Assembly (NCBI RefSeq): GCF_000023905.1
Contig: NC_013192.1
Coordinates: 372,001-436,000, forward strand
Reading direction: 5' to 3'
DNA: 64,000 nucleotides
Source: Leptotrichia buccalis C-1013-b
GTDB lineage: Bacteria > Fusobacteriota > Fusobacteriia > Fusobacteriales > Leptotrichiaceae
Made by a program: the position numbers and the translations under genes. Shown piece by piece: positions 9,537 through 18,077 of the stretch. Under the pieces are notes generated by a model. The model ran no database searches. It saw only the letters and a program-made list of their open reading frames with translations, and was not told the DNA's origin. The number at the start of each line of letters is the position of its first letter. The stretch's first letter is position 1.

Positions 9537-11291
9537 ATGGCAGAGAATAAGGCTGATAAAAATAAAAATAATAAAGAAAGAAAAAAACTTGAAATAAAGG
9601 AATTGGAAACGGATGTATTAATTATTGGTGGGGGAACTGCTGGATGTTATGCGGCGATTACGCTTGGAAAAAATTCTGATTTATCGGTAATTGTGGCAGA
9701 GAAGGCGAATATTAAGAGGAGCGGGTGTCTTGCGGCTGGGATTAATGCAATAAATGCGTATAATGTGAAAGGACGTGTGCCACAGGATTATGTGGATTAC
9801 GCGGCAAAGGATGCCAATGGAATTGTGCGGCACGATTTGTTAATTACTGCTGCGAATAGATTTAATGAGATTACCGCTGAAGTGGAAAAGTTGGGGCTTG
9901 TGATTTTGAAAGATGAGAATGGAGAGTATGTTGCACGTGGAAATAGAAATATAAAAATAAATGGAGAAAATTTTAAGCCGATACTTGCTGATGCTGTGAA
10001 AAAAACAAAAAATGTGAGAGTTCTGAATACACTTAATATTACGGATTTACTTGTGAAGGACGGGAAAGTTTATGGCGCGGTTGGATTTTCTATAAAAAAA
10101 GAAGAAGTATTTGTGATTAGGGCGAAAAAAGTGATAATTTCGACTGGAGGAGCGGCTGGACTTTATAAGCCTAATAATCCTGGATTTTCAAGGCATAAGA
10201 TGTGGTATCCGCCATTTAATACTGGGGCAGGATATGCAATGGGAATTCTGGCTGGAGCAGAAATGACAACTTTTGAGATGAGATTTATTGCTTTGAGATG
10301 TAAGGATACAATTGCGCCAGTTGGAACGATTGCTCAAGGAGTTGGAGCGAAACAGGTAAATTCAAGAGGGGTGGTTTATGAGGACAAATATGGGCTTACG
10401 ACTAGTGAGCGTGTTTATGGAACTGTGAGAGAAAATCAGCTTGGAAATGGACCTTGTTACTTAAAGACAAGTGGAATTAGTGAAGAAGAAAGTGAAAGTT
10501 TGTTAAAGGCATATTTGAATATGGCACCAAGTCAGACATTGAAATGGATTGAAAGCGGAAAGAATCCGAATGAGCAGGATGTTGAAATTGAAGGGACAGA
10601 GCCGTATATTGTCGGTGGGCATACTGCAAGCGGCTTTTGGGTAAATACGAACAGAGAAACTACAATTAATGGGCTTTATGCGGCAGGAGATGTAGCTGGA
10701 GGCTGTCCACAGAAATATGTTACAGGTGCACTGGCTGAAGGTGAAATTGCGGCACTTGATATAATTTCAAAGTTAGTTGATGAAAAAAAGATTAATTGTG
10801 GAAAAATTGATGAAAATGTGGAAAACTTCATGGATGAACAAAAAAATCAAATTATTAATCAGTATGAAAAAATAAGAAATACAGAACCCAAAAGATTCTC
10901 AACGGAAGATATGGAAGAAGGAATGCAAAAAATTATGGATGAATATGCGGGTGGAATCTCAACAAATTATCAATTTAATGAAAAGCAGCTAAATTTGGCA
11001 AAACAGAAAATTGATCAGCTTATAGAGCTTTCTGATGAGCTTTCGGCAGAAAATATGCACGATTTAATGTTTGTTTATGAGCTGAAAGAGAGATTGATAG
11101 TGTGTAAATCACTAATTGAGCATCTTTTTTTCAGAAAGGAAACGAGATGGCATTCGTTTAATGAAAATCTGGATTATCCTGAAACTGACGAAAACTATTT
11201 TAAATATGTGAATTCGAGGTTAGTTAACGGAGAACTGGAAGTATTTATGAGGGAAATTGTTAAGGAGGAGAGATATGAGCATAGTAATTGA
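9537..11291 (+). CDS. aprA: Adenylylsulfate reductase alpha subunit (AprA-like flavoprotein)
   Basis: The 584-residue flavoprotein of the fumarate reductase/AprA superfamily has the FAD-binding GGGTAGCYAA motif (residues 31-40) after a Lys-rich N-terminus, then SGCLAAGINAINAY and a GLYAAGDVAGG FAD segment near residue 380. AprA reduces APS to sulfite and AMP together with the ferredoxin-like AprB, encoded immediately downstream. The setting among cysDN and sulfite reductase supports APS as substrate and an assimilatory role. The family also includes fumarate reductases and aspartate oxidases, so the name rests partly on context. Confidence 0.85.
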   Translation: MAENKADKNKNNKERKKLEIKELETDVLIIGGGTAGCYAAITLGKNSDLSVIVAEKANIKRSGCLAAGINAINAYNVKGRVPQDYVDYAAKDANGIVRHDLLITAANRFNEITAEVEKLGLVILKDENGEYVARGNRNIKINGENFKPILADAVKKTKNVRVLNTLNITDLLVKDGKVYGAVGFSIKKEEVFVIRAKKVIISTGGAAGLYKPNNPGFSRHKMWYPPFNTGAGYAMGILAGAEMTTFEMRFIALRCKDTIAPVGTIAQGVGAKQVNSRGVVYEDKYGLTTSERVYGTVRENQLGNGPCYLKTSGISEEESESLLKAYLNMAPSQTLKWIESGKNPNEQDVEIEGTEPYIVGGHTASGFWVNTNRETTINGLYAAGDVAGGCPQKYVTGALAEGEIAALDIISKLVDEKKINCGKIDENVENFMDEQKNQIINQYEKIRNTEPKRFSTEDMEEGMQKIMDEYAGGISTNYQFNEKQLNLAKQKIDQLIELSDELSAENMHDLMFVYELKERLIVCKSLIEHLFFRKETRWHSFNENLDYPETDENYFKYVNSRLVNGELEVFMREIVKEERYEHSN

Positions 11292-11604
11292 TCCGTATGT
11301 GTGTATAGGATGTACAAAATGTACGTTGGTGTGTCCAGGGACTTTGATTGAGATGCAGAAAGTGGATGACATGAAAATTGAAAAGGCGGTTATGCAATAT
11401 CCGAAAGACTGCTGGGGCTGTGTTTCCTGCGTGAAGGAATGTCCGGTTCAGGCAATTTCATTTTTCCTTGGAGCAGATATTGGCGGAAATGGAAGCACAA
11501 TGACAACTAAGGAAGAAGGAGATGTTCTGAAATGGATTATTGAAAAAAGAGACGGAACTGTGGAGGAAATTGATATAAACAGGAAAGATGCGAATAAATA
11601 TTGA
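11275..11604 (+). CDS. aprB: Adenylylsulfate reductase beta subunit (2x[4Fe-4S] ferredoxin)
   Basis: The 109-residue protein has two ferredoxin cluster motifs: Cys10/13/16/20 in CIGCTKCTLVCPG and Cys46/49/52/56 in CWGCVSCVKECP. It would pass electrons to the AprA flavin. The start overlaps the end of aprA by 17 bases. I chose ATG 11275, which has GGAGGAGA before it; the frame stays open six codons further upstream. The C-terminal tail is shorter than in dissimilatory AprB proteins, which fits an assimilatory pair. Confidence 0.87.
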   Translation: MSIVIDPYVCIGCTKCTLVCPGTLIEMQKVDDMKIEKAVMQYPKDCWGCVSCVKECPVQAISFFLGADIGGNGSTMTTKEEGDVLKWIIEKRDGTVEEIDINRKDANKY

Positions 11605-11646
11605 TGAAATTTTTAAAAAAATAAAAAAAGAAAGGGTGATTTATAT

Positions 11647-12549
11647 ATGAATGAATTATCTCATTTAGATGAACTGGAAGCGGAAGCGATATATATTATT
11701 CGGGAAGTTGCGGCTGAATGTGAGAATCCTGTCATGTTGTATTCAATTGGGAAGGATAGCTCGGTTATGCTGCATTTGGCGATGAAGGCATTTTATCCTG
11801 AAAAGCCACCTTTTCCATTTCTTCATGTGAATACTGGATGGAAATTTAAGGAAATGATAAATTTTCGTGACAGAAGAGCAAAGGAGCTTGGGATTGAAAT
11901 GATTGAGTATATTAACCCTGAAGGAGTTGAGAAAAATATTAATCCGTTTGATCATGGAGCTTCATTTACAGATATTATGAAAACGCAGGCATTGAAGCAG
12001 GCGCTTAATAAATACGGATTTACTGCGGCATTTGGCGGCGGCAGAAGAGATGAAGAAAAAAGTCGTGCAAAAGAAAGAATTTTTTCATTCAGAAATGCAG
12101 CTCAAGCATGGGATCCTAAGAACCAGCGGCCAGAAATGTGGAAACTTTACAACACAGAAATTAGTAAAGGTGAAAGTATTAGGGTTTTCCCAATTTCCAA
12201 CTGGACTGAAAAGGATATTTGGGAGTATATTCAAAGGGAAAATATACCGATTGTTTCACTTTATTCGGCGGCAGAACGTCCTGTTGTGGAAAGAGATGGA
12301 AATTTGATAATGGTTGATGATGAGAGAATGAGACTGGAAGAAGGCGAAGATCCTGAAATTAGAATGGTTCGTTTTAGAACTTTAGGAGATTATCCGTTAT
12401 CAGGGGCTGTGGAGTCAAATGCTGTAACTTTGGAGGAAATAATAGATGAAACGCTAAGTTCGGTGGAATCTGAAAGAACAAGCAGGGTTATTGACAAGGA
12501 CAGCGGAGCGGCAAGTATGGAAAAAAGAAAAAGAGAGGGGTATTTTTAA
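11647..12549 (+). CDS. cysD: Sulfate adenylyltransferase small subunit
   Basis: The 300-residue ATP-pyrophosphatase-fold protein has the PP-loop SIGKDSSV at residues 33-40 and the family segments [15 protein letters not shown] and [20 protein letters not shown]. CysD makes APS and pyrophosphate from ATP and sulfate, driven by GTP hydrolysis on CysN. The stop overlaps the cysN start (TAATG), so the two are translationally coupled. Confidence 0.95.
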   Translation: MNELSHLDELEAEAIYIIREVAAECENPVMLYSIGKDSSVMLHLAMKAFYPEKPPFPFLHVNTGWKFKEMINFRDRRAKELGIEMIEYINPEGVEKNINPFDHGASFTDIMKTQALKQALNKYGFTAAFGGGRRDEEKSRAKERIFSFRNAAQAWDPKNQRPEMWKLYNTEISKGESIRVFPISNWTEKDIWEYIQRENIPIVSLYSAAERPVVERDGNLIMVDDERMRLEEGEDPEIRMVRFRTLGDYPLSGAVESNAVTLEEIIDETLSSVESERTSRVIDKDSGAASMEKRKREGYF

Positions 12550-14234
12550 TGGTAAGATTATTAAAATTTATAACTTGTGGAAGTGTGGATGACGGAAAAT
12601 CGACATTAATTGGAAATATCCTTTACAATTCTAAGCTACTTTATGCGGATCAGGAAGAAGCGTTAATTTTAGACAGTAAAGTCGGTTCACGTGGAGGAGC
12701 AATCGATTATTCGCTGCTTTTGGACGGATTGATGGCTGAAAGGGAGCAAGGAATCACAATTGATGTGGCATATCGGTATTTTACGACAAATAAACGGAGC
12801 TTTATTGTGGCTGATACGCCAGGGCATGAGGAATATACACGGAATATGGCAGTTGGAGCTTCTTTTGCGGAAGTGGCAATTTTACTTTTAGATGTTACAA
12901 AAGGGGTACTTGTACAAACAAGAAGACATGCGAGAATATGCTCGATGGTTGGAATACGGCACTTTGTCTTTGCGGTAAATAAAATGGATTTAGCAAAATA
13001 CAGCGAAGAGAAATTTAATAAAATTGTCAATGAAGTGAAAGAATTAGCGAAGGAACTGGAATTAGAAAATATAAAAATAATTCCCGTGAGTGCCACGGAA
13101 GGCGATAATGTTACAAAAAAATCTGAAAATATGGACTGGTATAAGGGCGAGAGCATTATAGAATATCTGGAAATAGTGGATGTGACAGAAAATAACGAAA
13201 ATTCAGACTTTTATATCCCAATCCAGCGTGTATGCCGTCCAAATCACGAATTTAGAGGATTTCAGGGGCAAATTGAAAGTGGAATCATACGAACTGGAGA
13301 AGAAATCACTGTTTTGCCAAGTAATGAAACTGCGACTGTCAAAACGATTTTGAATGGAGATAAAAATGTAGAAGAGGCATTTTCTGGACAGGCTGTTACA
13401 ATTCAGCTGGACAAGGAAGTGGATGTGAGCCGTGGTTCTGTTATCACGAAAAATAAAAATCTTCCAGTTGCAAAATCGGTTGAAGCTGTATTATTGTGGA
13501 TGGATGATGACAAATTGACAGTTGGAAAGGAATATTTGGCAAAACTTGGAACAAAGAAACTTTCCGCAATATTAAAGGAAATTGTATATAAAATTGATGT
13601 GAATACAGGAGAAAAAATTGAAATACAAAGTATCACAAAAAATGAAATTGCTCTTTGTAAAATTGAATTTTCAGATAAAGTTATTGTTGATTTGTTCAAA
13701 AAAAATAAGGCTTTGGGAGAGTTGATACTAATTGACAGGCTTTCACATCAGACTGCCGCTGCAGGAGTAGTGAAAAATATTGATACAACTGGGGAAAAAC
13801 CTTATTTTGAAAAGGATGACATAAAAATTGACGGATACATTTTTGAAGAACTATATTTCGATTTTGAAAATGCGAGAATGTCTAAAGAAGGGACAAAAGA
13901 AAGAACATACCATGTTGGCGACGAAGTGCCTCAAAAAGGAGATAGTTTTGAATATCCACAATATTTTGACGTTATATCACTTGAAAGTGAGGCGGCAGTT
14001 TTAGTGCGAGACTGTAAAATTTTTGATATTGTTAAATTGGAAGATTATCATTTTACAGGATTGCCAATATTAGACACAGCAGGATTTGGATTGCAGATTA
14101 AAACTAGGGAAGATATGAAAAATTATCTTTTAGATTACAATCAAAATGTAAATAAAGTGGAAATTCACAAAAAATGGGCAAAATTTGAAACTTACAGAAG
14201 AGTAGTAAGTGGGGATAATTTCTATATGATTTAA
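12549..14234 (+). CDS. cysN: Sulfate adenylyltransferase large subunit (GTPase) with extra C-terminal domain
   Basis: The GTPase domain shows P-loop GSVDDGKS (residues 11-18), G3 DTPGHEEYTRNM and G4 NKMD. EF-Tu-like domains II and III run to about residue 415. Some 145 further residues follow. They carry no Walker A motif, so this is not the APS kinase (CysC) domain found in CysNC fusions. The extension contains YPQYFDVISLESEAAVLVRD and ends FETYRRVVSGDNFYMI; I do not recognise it. The gene begins within the cysD stop codon. Confidence 0.92.
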   Translation: MVRLLKFITCGSVDDGKSTLIGNILYNSKLLYADQEEALILDSKVGSRGGAIDYSLLLDGLMAEREQGITIDVAYRYFTTNKRSFIVADTPGHEEYTRNMAVGASFAEVAILLLDVTKGVLVQTRRHARICSMVGIRHFVFAVNKMDLAKYSEEKFNKIVNEVKELAKELELENIKIIPVSATEGDNVTKKSENMDWYKGESIIEYLEIVDVTENNENSDFYIPIQRVCRPNHEFRGFQGQIESGIIRTGEEITVLPSNETATVKTILNGDKNVEEAFSGQAVTIQLDKEVDVSRGSVITKNKNLPVAKSVEAVLLWMDDDKLTVGKEYLAKLGTKKLSAILKEIVYKIDVNTGEKIEIQSITKNEIALCKIEFSDKVIVDLFKKNKALGELILIDRLSHQTAAAGVVKNIDTTGEKPYFEKDDIKIDGYIFEELYFDFENARMSKEGTKERTYHVGDEVPQKGDSFEYPQYFDVISLESEAAVLVRDCKIFDIVKLEDYHFTGLPILDTAGFGLQIKTREDMKNYLLDYNQNVNKVEIHKKWAKFETYRRVVSGDNFYMI

Positions 14235-14285
14235 TATTAATTAGATTATTGAATAGACATATTTCATAAAAAGGGGAACGTGAAG

Positions 14286-15317
14286 ATGTTAAAGAAACTG
14301 AAAATACCAGTAATATTTGCTATAATTGTTATTTTTCTTTATTTTATCGGAATTATGCGGCAAAACAGCAAATCTGGAAAAAGTAGGAAAAAATTGGAAA
14401 TTGTAAATGTTTCCTATGATCCTACTCGTGAACTGTATGAAAAGTATAACAAGTTGTTTATAGAATATTACAGGCAAAAATACGGACAGGATGTAAAAAT
14501 TTCCCAATCGCATGGAGGCTCAGGCTCACAGGCACGTTCGGTAATTGAAGGGCTTGATGCGGATGTGGTAACTTTGGCACTGGAAAATGATGTGGCACTT
14601 CTTGAGAAGGTAGACTTACTTGAAAAAGGTTGGGTAAACAAATTTCCAGGAAGCTCTTCTCCGTATACCTCTACAATCGTTTTTCTTGTAAGAAAAGGAA
14701 ATCCGAAAAATATTAAGGATTGGAACAGTTTGACAGAAAAAGGAATAAAAGTGATAACACCTGATCCGAAAAGCAGCGGTGGAGCTTGCTGGAATTTTTT
14801 GGCAGCGTGGTCATACGGACGTGAAAAATTTGGAAATGATGAGAATAAGATTCAAAATTTTGTGAAAAATATCTATGACAATGTGACAGTAATGGATTCG
14901 GGGGCAAGGGCAGCAACTACGACTTTTGTGGAAAATAATCAGGGAGATGTACTGATTGCGTGGGAAAATGAGGCGATTGCTACGATTAGGGAGTATCCTG
15001 AAAAATATGAGATTGTCTATCCGAGTGTGAGCATTTTGGCACAGCCTACAGTAGCGGTAGTTGACAAAGTTGCAAAAAGCAACGGGACTTATCAGATAAG
15101 TACAGAATACTTGAAATATCTGTATTCAGAAAAAGCGCAGGAAATAATCGCTGAAAGTGGCTACAGACCCTACAATCAGAAAATTCTAAAAAAATATGAA
15201 AATAAATTTGACTTGAAAATGAAACTGACAAAAATAGATGATTTTGGCGGTTGGAAAAAAGCCTATGAGAAATTTTTCAATGAAGGTGCATTATTTGATA
15301 AAATTTATGAAAATTAG
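14286..15317 (+). CDS. Sulfate ABC transporter substrate-binding protein
   Basis: The 343-residue exported protein has an N-terminal hydrophobic segment (LKIPVIFAIIVIFLYFIGIM) that acts as signal or anchor. The body matches sulfate-binding proteins: VSYDPTRELYEKYNKLF, SHGGSGSQARSVI and PDPKSSGGACWNFLAAWSYG. It delivers sulfate (or thiosulfate) to CysTW. No lipobox cysteine is seen at the end of the hydrophobic stretch. GTG 14280 is also possible, but ATG 14286 is better spaced from AAGGGGAA. Confidence 0.9.
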   Translation: MLKKLKIPVIFAIIVIFLYFIGIMRQNSKSGKSRKKLEIVNVSYDPTRELYEKYNKLFIEYYRQKYGQDVKISQSHGGSGSQARSVIEGLDADVVTLALENDVALLEKVDLLEKGWVNKFPGSSSPYTSTIVFLVRKGNPKNIKDWNSLTEKGIKVITPDPKSSGGACWNFLAAWSYGREKFGNDENKIQNFVKNIYDNVTVMDSGARAATTTFVENNQGDVLIAWENEAIATIREYPEKYEIVYPSVSILAQPTVAVVDKVAKSNGTYQISTEYLKYLYSEKAQEIIAESGYRPYNQKILKKYENKFDLKMKLTKIDDFGGWKKAYEKFFNEGALFDKIYEN

Positions 15318-15456
15318 AAGTATAAATTATTTCAAAATTAAATAGCAATAATATTTGTGCAGCAAAGGTTCATTGTCAAAAAGTCTTTTTATTTAATATA
15401 AGAGAATAGCAAAAAAATCTTTTAATTAGAGATATTGTTATGAAAGGAGTGAAAAA

Positions 15457-16305
15457 ATGAAAATATTAGCATTAAAAAGAAAAGAGCAGTCTGTAATTCC
15501 AGGATTTGGACTTGCATTTGGAATATCATTGACAATGCTGTCAATTCTGATATTAATACCTTTAGCCTCGATATTAGTTTATTCCTTTAGGCTATCACCT
15601 CTTGAATTTTGGAAACTTGTAACAGAAAAGCCAGTTTTAAATGCATTTTTTACAAGCGTCCTCTGTTCATTTATCGCTGCCGCTGTAAACTGTGTTTTCG
15701 GAGTAATTTTAGCGTGGGTGCTTGTAAGATACGACTTTTTTGGAAAAAGATTTTTAGACGGAATGCTTGAATTGCCTTTTGCCTTGCCTACTGCAGTTGC
15801 AGGAATCACACTTTCAAAAATGTATTCTGATACTGGGATGGTTGGAAAATATTTTGCAAAAATTGGGATAAAAATTTCATATACTCACGTTGGGATAATA
15901 ATTGCCTTAATTTTTGTAGGAATTCCTTTCGTGGTAAGAGCAGTTCAACCAATTCTGGAAAAGCTGGACAATCAGTACGAAGAAGCGGCATACATCTTAG
16001 GTGCAGACGGAAAGACAACTTTTTGGAAAGTAATTTTCCCCGAAATAAGACCTGCTTTATTAACAGGATTTGGACTTGCCTTTTCAAGAGGGCTTGGAGA
16101 ATATGGAAGTGTAATTTATATTTCAGGAAACAGCCTAAAAGAGCATACACAAGTTGTTTCCTATGTAATTATGCAAAAATTAAATTATGTGGATTATCCT
16201 TCTGCCACTGTAATTGCTCTAGTTATGCTAATATTTTCATTCACACTTTTATTTTTAATAAATTTTGTTCAAATGAACCAGTTCAAGCGGACAAACAATG
16301 TTTAG
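15457..16305 (+). CDS. cysT: Sulfate ABC transporter permease CysT
   Basis: The 282-residue integral membrane protein has about six membrane segments and the ABC permease EAA loop (EEAAYILGADGKTTFWKVIFP, about residues 177-197), which contacts the ATPase CysA. LELPFALPTAVAGITLSKMY is typical of CysT/CysU. A GAAAGGAGTG site precedes the ATG. The 140-base gap from the binding-protein gene shows no clear terminator. The cysW frame overlaps its end. Confidence 0.93.
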   Translation: MKILALKRKEQSVIPGFGLAFGISLTMLSILILIPLASILVYSFRLSPLEFWKLVTEKPVLNAFFTSVLCSFIAAAVNCVFGVILAWVLVRYDFFGKRFLDGMLELPFALPTAVAGITLSKMYSDTGMVGKYFAKIGIKISYTHVGIIIALIFVGIPFVVRAVQPILEKLDNQYEEAAYILGADGKTTFWKVIFPEIRPALLTGFGLAFSRGLGEYGSVIYISGNSLKEHTQVVSYVIMQKLNYVDYPSATVIALVMLIFSFTLLFLINFVQMNQFKRTNNV

Positions 16306-16321
16306 GAAAGGGAAAAGAGTG

Positions 16322-17164
16322 ATGGATAAAAAAAATAACATTATAAAGTATGTATTAATAGGAATAAGTATCCTATTTGTCGGTATTATGTTAGTATTGC
16401 CACTAATTGCAATTATTGTAAATTCGCTTCAAAAAGGCTGGGCATTTTACATAAGAAGCTTAACAGATAAATACGTCCTTTCAGCTTTGAAAATTACAGT
16501 AATTGCAACAATATCAGCATTAATTATAAATACTTTTTTTGGAATAGCAGCAGCATGGCTTCTCACAAAGTTTTCATTTCGCGGAAAACATATTTTGGCA
16601 ACGCTAATAGACATCCCTTTCTCGATTTCTCCAGTAATAGCAGGTCTTGCCTTCATTATGACTTTTGGAAGAATGGGCTGGGCAGCACCTTATATTGAGC
16701 ATCTAAATAAATTTTTTGTACTTGACATAAAAATAGTGTTTGCAATTCCAGGAGTAATTTTAGCTACTGTATTTGTAACTTTCCCTTTTATTTCAAGGGA
16801 AATAATTCCGATTCTGAATGCACAGGGAAAAGATGAGGAAGAAGCGGCCGCATTAATGGGAGCAGACGGATTCACGATTTTCAGAAAAATAACATTACCA
16901 CAAATAAAATGGGGACTTCTTTACGGAATTATCCTTTGCACAGCAAGAGCGTTAGGAGAATTTGGAGCAGTAAATGCATTATCAAAAGCGAGAGGAAAAA
17001 CATTCACTTTGCCACTAGAAATAGATGCTTTATACCTATCAGGCTCATCAGAGTCAATAGTATCAGCATTTGCAGTATCTTCACTTTTGGTAATAATTTC
17101 AATATTTATTCTGATTATAAAAAATATTATTGAACATAAATCTAAAAATAAATTTATTAAGTAA
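16322..17164 (+). CDS. cysW: Sulfate ABC transporter permease CysW
   Basis: The 280-residue membrane protein, partner of CysT, has an EAA loop at EEEAAALMGADGFTIFRKIT and the characteristic LIDIPFSISPVIAGLAFIM. I chose ATG 16322, which follows AAAGGG; an upstream ATG at 16298 overlaps the end of cysT and would add eight residues. This is the last gene of the sulfur locus. Confidence 0.92.
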   Translation: MDKKNNIIKYVLIGISILFVGIMLVLPLIAIIVNSLQKGWAFYIRSLTDKYVLSALKITVIATISALIINTFFGIAAAWLLTKFSFRGKHILATLIDIPFSISPVIAGLAFIMTFGRMGWAAPYIEHLNKFFVLDIKIVFAIPGVILATVFVTFPFISREIIPILNAQGKDEEEAAALMGADGFTIFRKITLPQIKWGLLYGIILCTARALGEFGAVNALSKARGKTFTLPLEIDALYLSGSSESIVSAFAVSSLLVIISIFILIIKNIIEHKSKNKFIK

Positions 17165-17290
17165 TTTATTTTTATAATAGGGTTGCTTGATAGTTAATTC
17201 ATAATCATTCAACTAAATTGTTTTTTATTATTTTCTGTATATTTTAGTTAATAAATATTTTATTATATTACTATGTTTTTCCTTTTTTAT

Positions 17291-17422
17291 TTTCGTAGGA
17301 TTGCTCATTGCCGCAAATCCTACAACCTATGGCTAGTCTACGACATTTTTCTGAACTGACAAAAAACTCGCAATGCTCAAACAGTTTTGCCAGCACAGAA
17401 AAATGCTCCGACGGATTAATTT
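17291..17422. repeat. Hairpin repeat family B, copy 1 (related copy at 52431)
   Basis: The unit contains GTAGGATT, a loop with GCTCATTGCCGCA, and AATCCTAC, a strong inverted repeat. It then has ACCTATGGCTAG, CTAC and AATGCTCCGACGGATTA. The same ordered blocks recur at 52431-52620 with a longer spacer after the hairpin. It is non-coding as far as can be seen. Confidence 0.6.
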
Positions 17423-17507
17423 ATACTAGAATCTGTTTAAAAAGTGAAAATTATGTTTTAATTATTTTTTTTACGAAATTTTGCTTGATGATTTTAAGCA
17501 AATAATA

Positions 17508-17658
17508 GGCTGTGTCTGAAAACTTGAAATCTATGTTATTTTTAATGTTTTTTTTATTTTATAAATTATACAAATCACGATAAAATCAGTGTTTATTATT
17601 TTTGATTTTGGAAAAATTTGTTAAAAATTCATCATTTCGATAGTTTTCAGACACGCCC
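17508..17658. mobile_element. 151-bp MITE, copy 1, flanked by TA
   Basis: The inverted ends are GGCTGTGTCTGAAAACT at the left and, on the other strand, GGGCGTGTCTGAAAACT at the right. A TA dinucleotide lies just outside each end. A second copy of equal length lies inverted at 32933-33083 and differs at only a few positions. There is no open frame, so it would need a transposase in trans. TA target duplication is typical of IS630/Tc1-like transposition, but the parent element is not in this window. Confidence 0.85.
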
Positions 17659-17669
17659 TAGTTTATAAT

Positions 17670-17864
17670 TAAATTAAAAATGTCGTGATTTTTTTGGAAT
17701 AAAAATGATTGTTTGAGCGAAGTTTTACGTAGCGAGTTTCATTTTTATTTCAAAAAAATGCTTAGACGAGCCGGGATTGCAAAGGGGATGGCGACTGTTC
17801 CCCTTTGCTTTATAAAAAAAAGAAAAAATATAAAAATTACAGAAAAAATCTTTATTAATAACAA
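17670..17864 (+). repeat. Structured intergenic repeat, copy 2
   Basis: Same layout as 9277-9460. Stem I pairs 17688-17708 with 17739-17759. Stem II pairs GCAAAGGGGA (17779-17788) with TCCCCTTTGC (17799-17808). Relative to copy 1, T-A becomes C-G in stem II and several stem I pairs change on both sides, so pairing is kept. The stem I loop is longer here, with a GTAGCGAGTTT repeat. Confidence 0.8.
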
Positions 17865-17977
17865 TTTTATAAAAATTAAAAATAATTATTTATATGTCTA
17901 AGAATAAAATTTATTGAGCTTATAAATAGTGTATTTACAAAAAATAAAAAATAATAGAAAGAAAAGTTAAAAAGTAA

Positions 17978-18006
17978 TTGCAAATTTGGATTAGAAAATA
18001 TATAAT
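17978..18006 (+). promoter_or_regulatory. Promoter of the pyruvate:ferredoxin oxidoreductase gene
   Basis: TTGCAA (17978-17983) and TATAAT (18001-18006) are separated by 17 bases. The start codon lies about 70 bases downstream. Confidence 0.6.
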
Positions 18007-18077
18007 TATAATATATGTAATTGAAATTTTATAATTTAAGAAAAAAGTTATAAAATTTCTAATTTTTGGAGGGAAAA

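Larger units (their letters stand above)
17165..18077. other. Repeat-rich gap between cysW and the pyruvate oxidoreductase gene
   Basis: About 900 bases without a gene hold three different repeats in a row: a hairpin repeat (17291-17422), a 151-bp MITE (17508-17658) and the second copy of the structured repeat (17670-17864). A consensus promoter for the next gene follows at 17978-18006. Short open frames here have no recognisable product. Confidence 0.7.

Noticed and set aside
17665-17901. A 62-codon open frame within the structured repeat (MSEVLRSEFHFYFKKMLRR)
   Set aside because: It lies wholly in the repeat, is not kept in the other copy and has no ribosome site.
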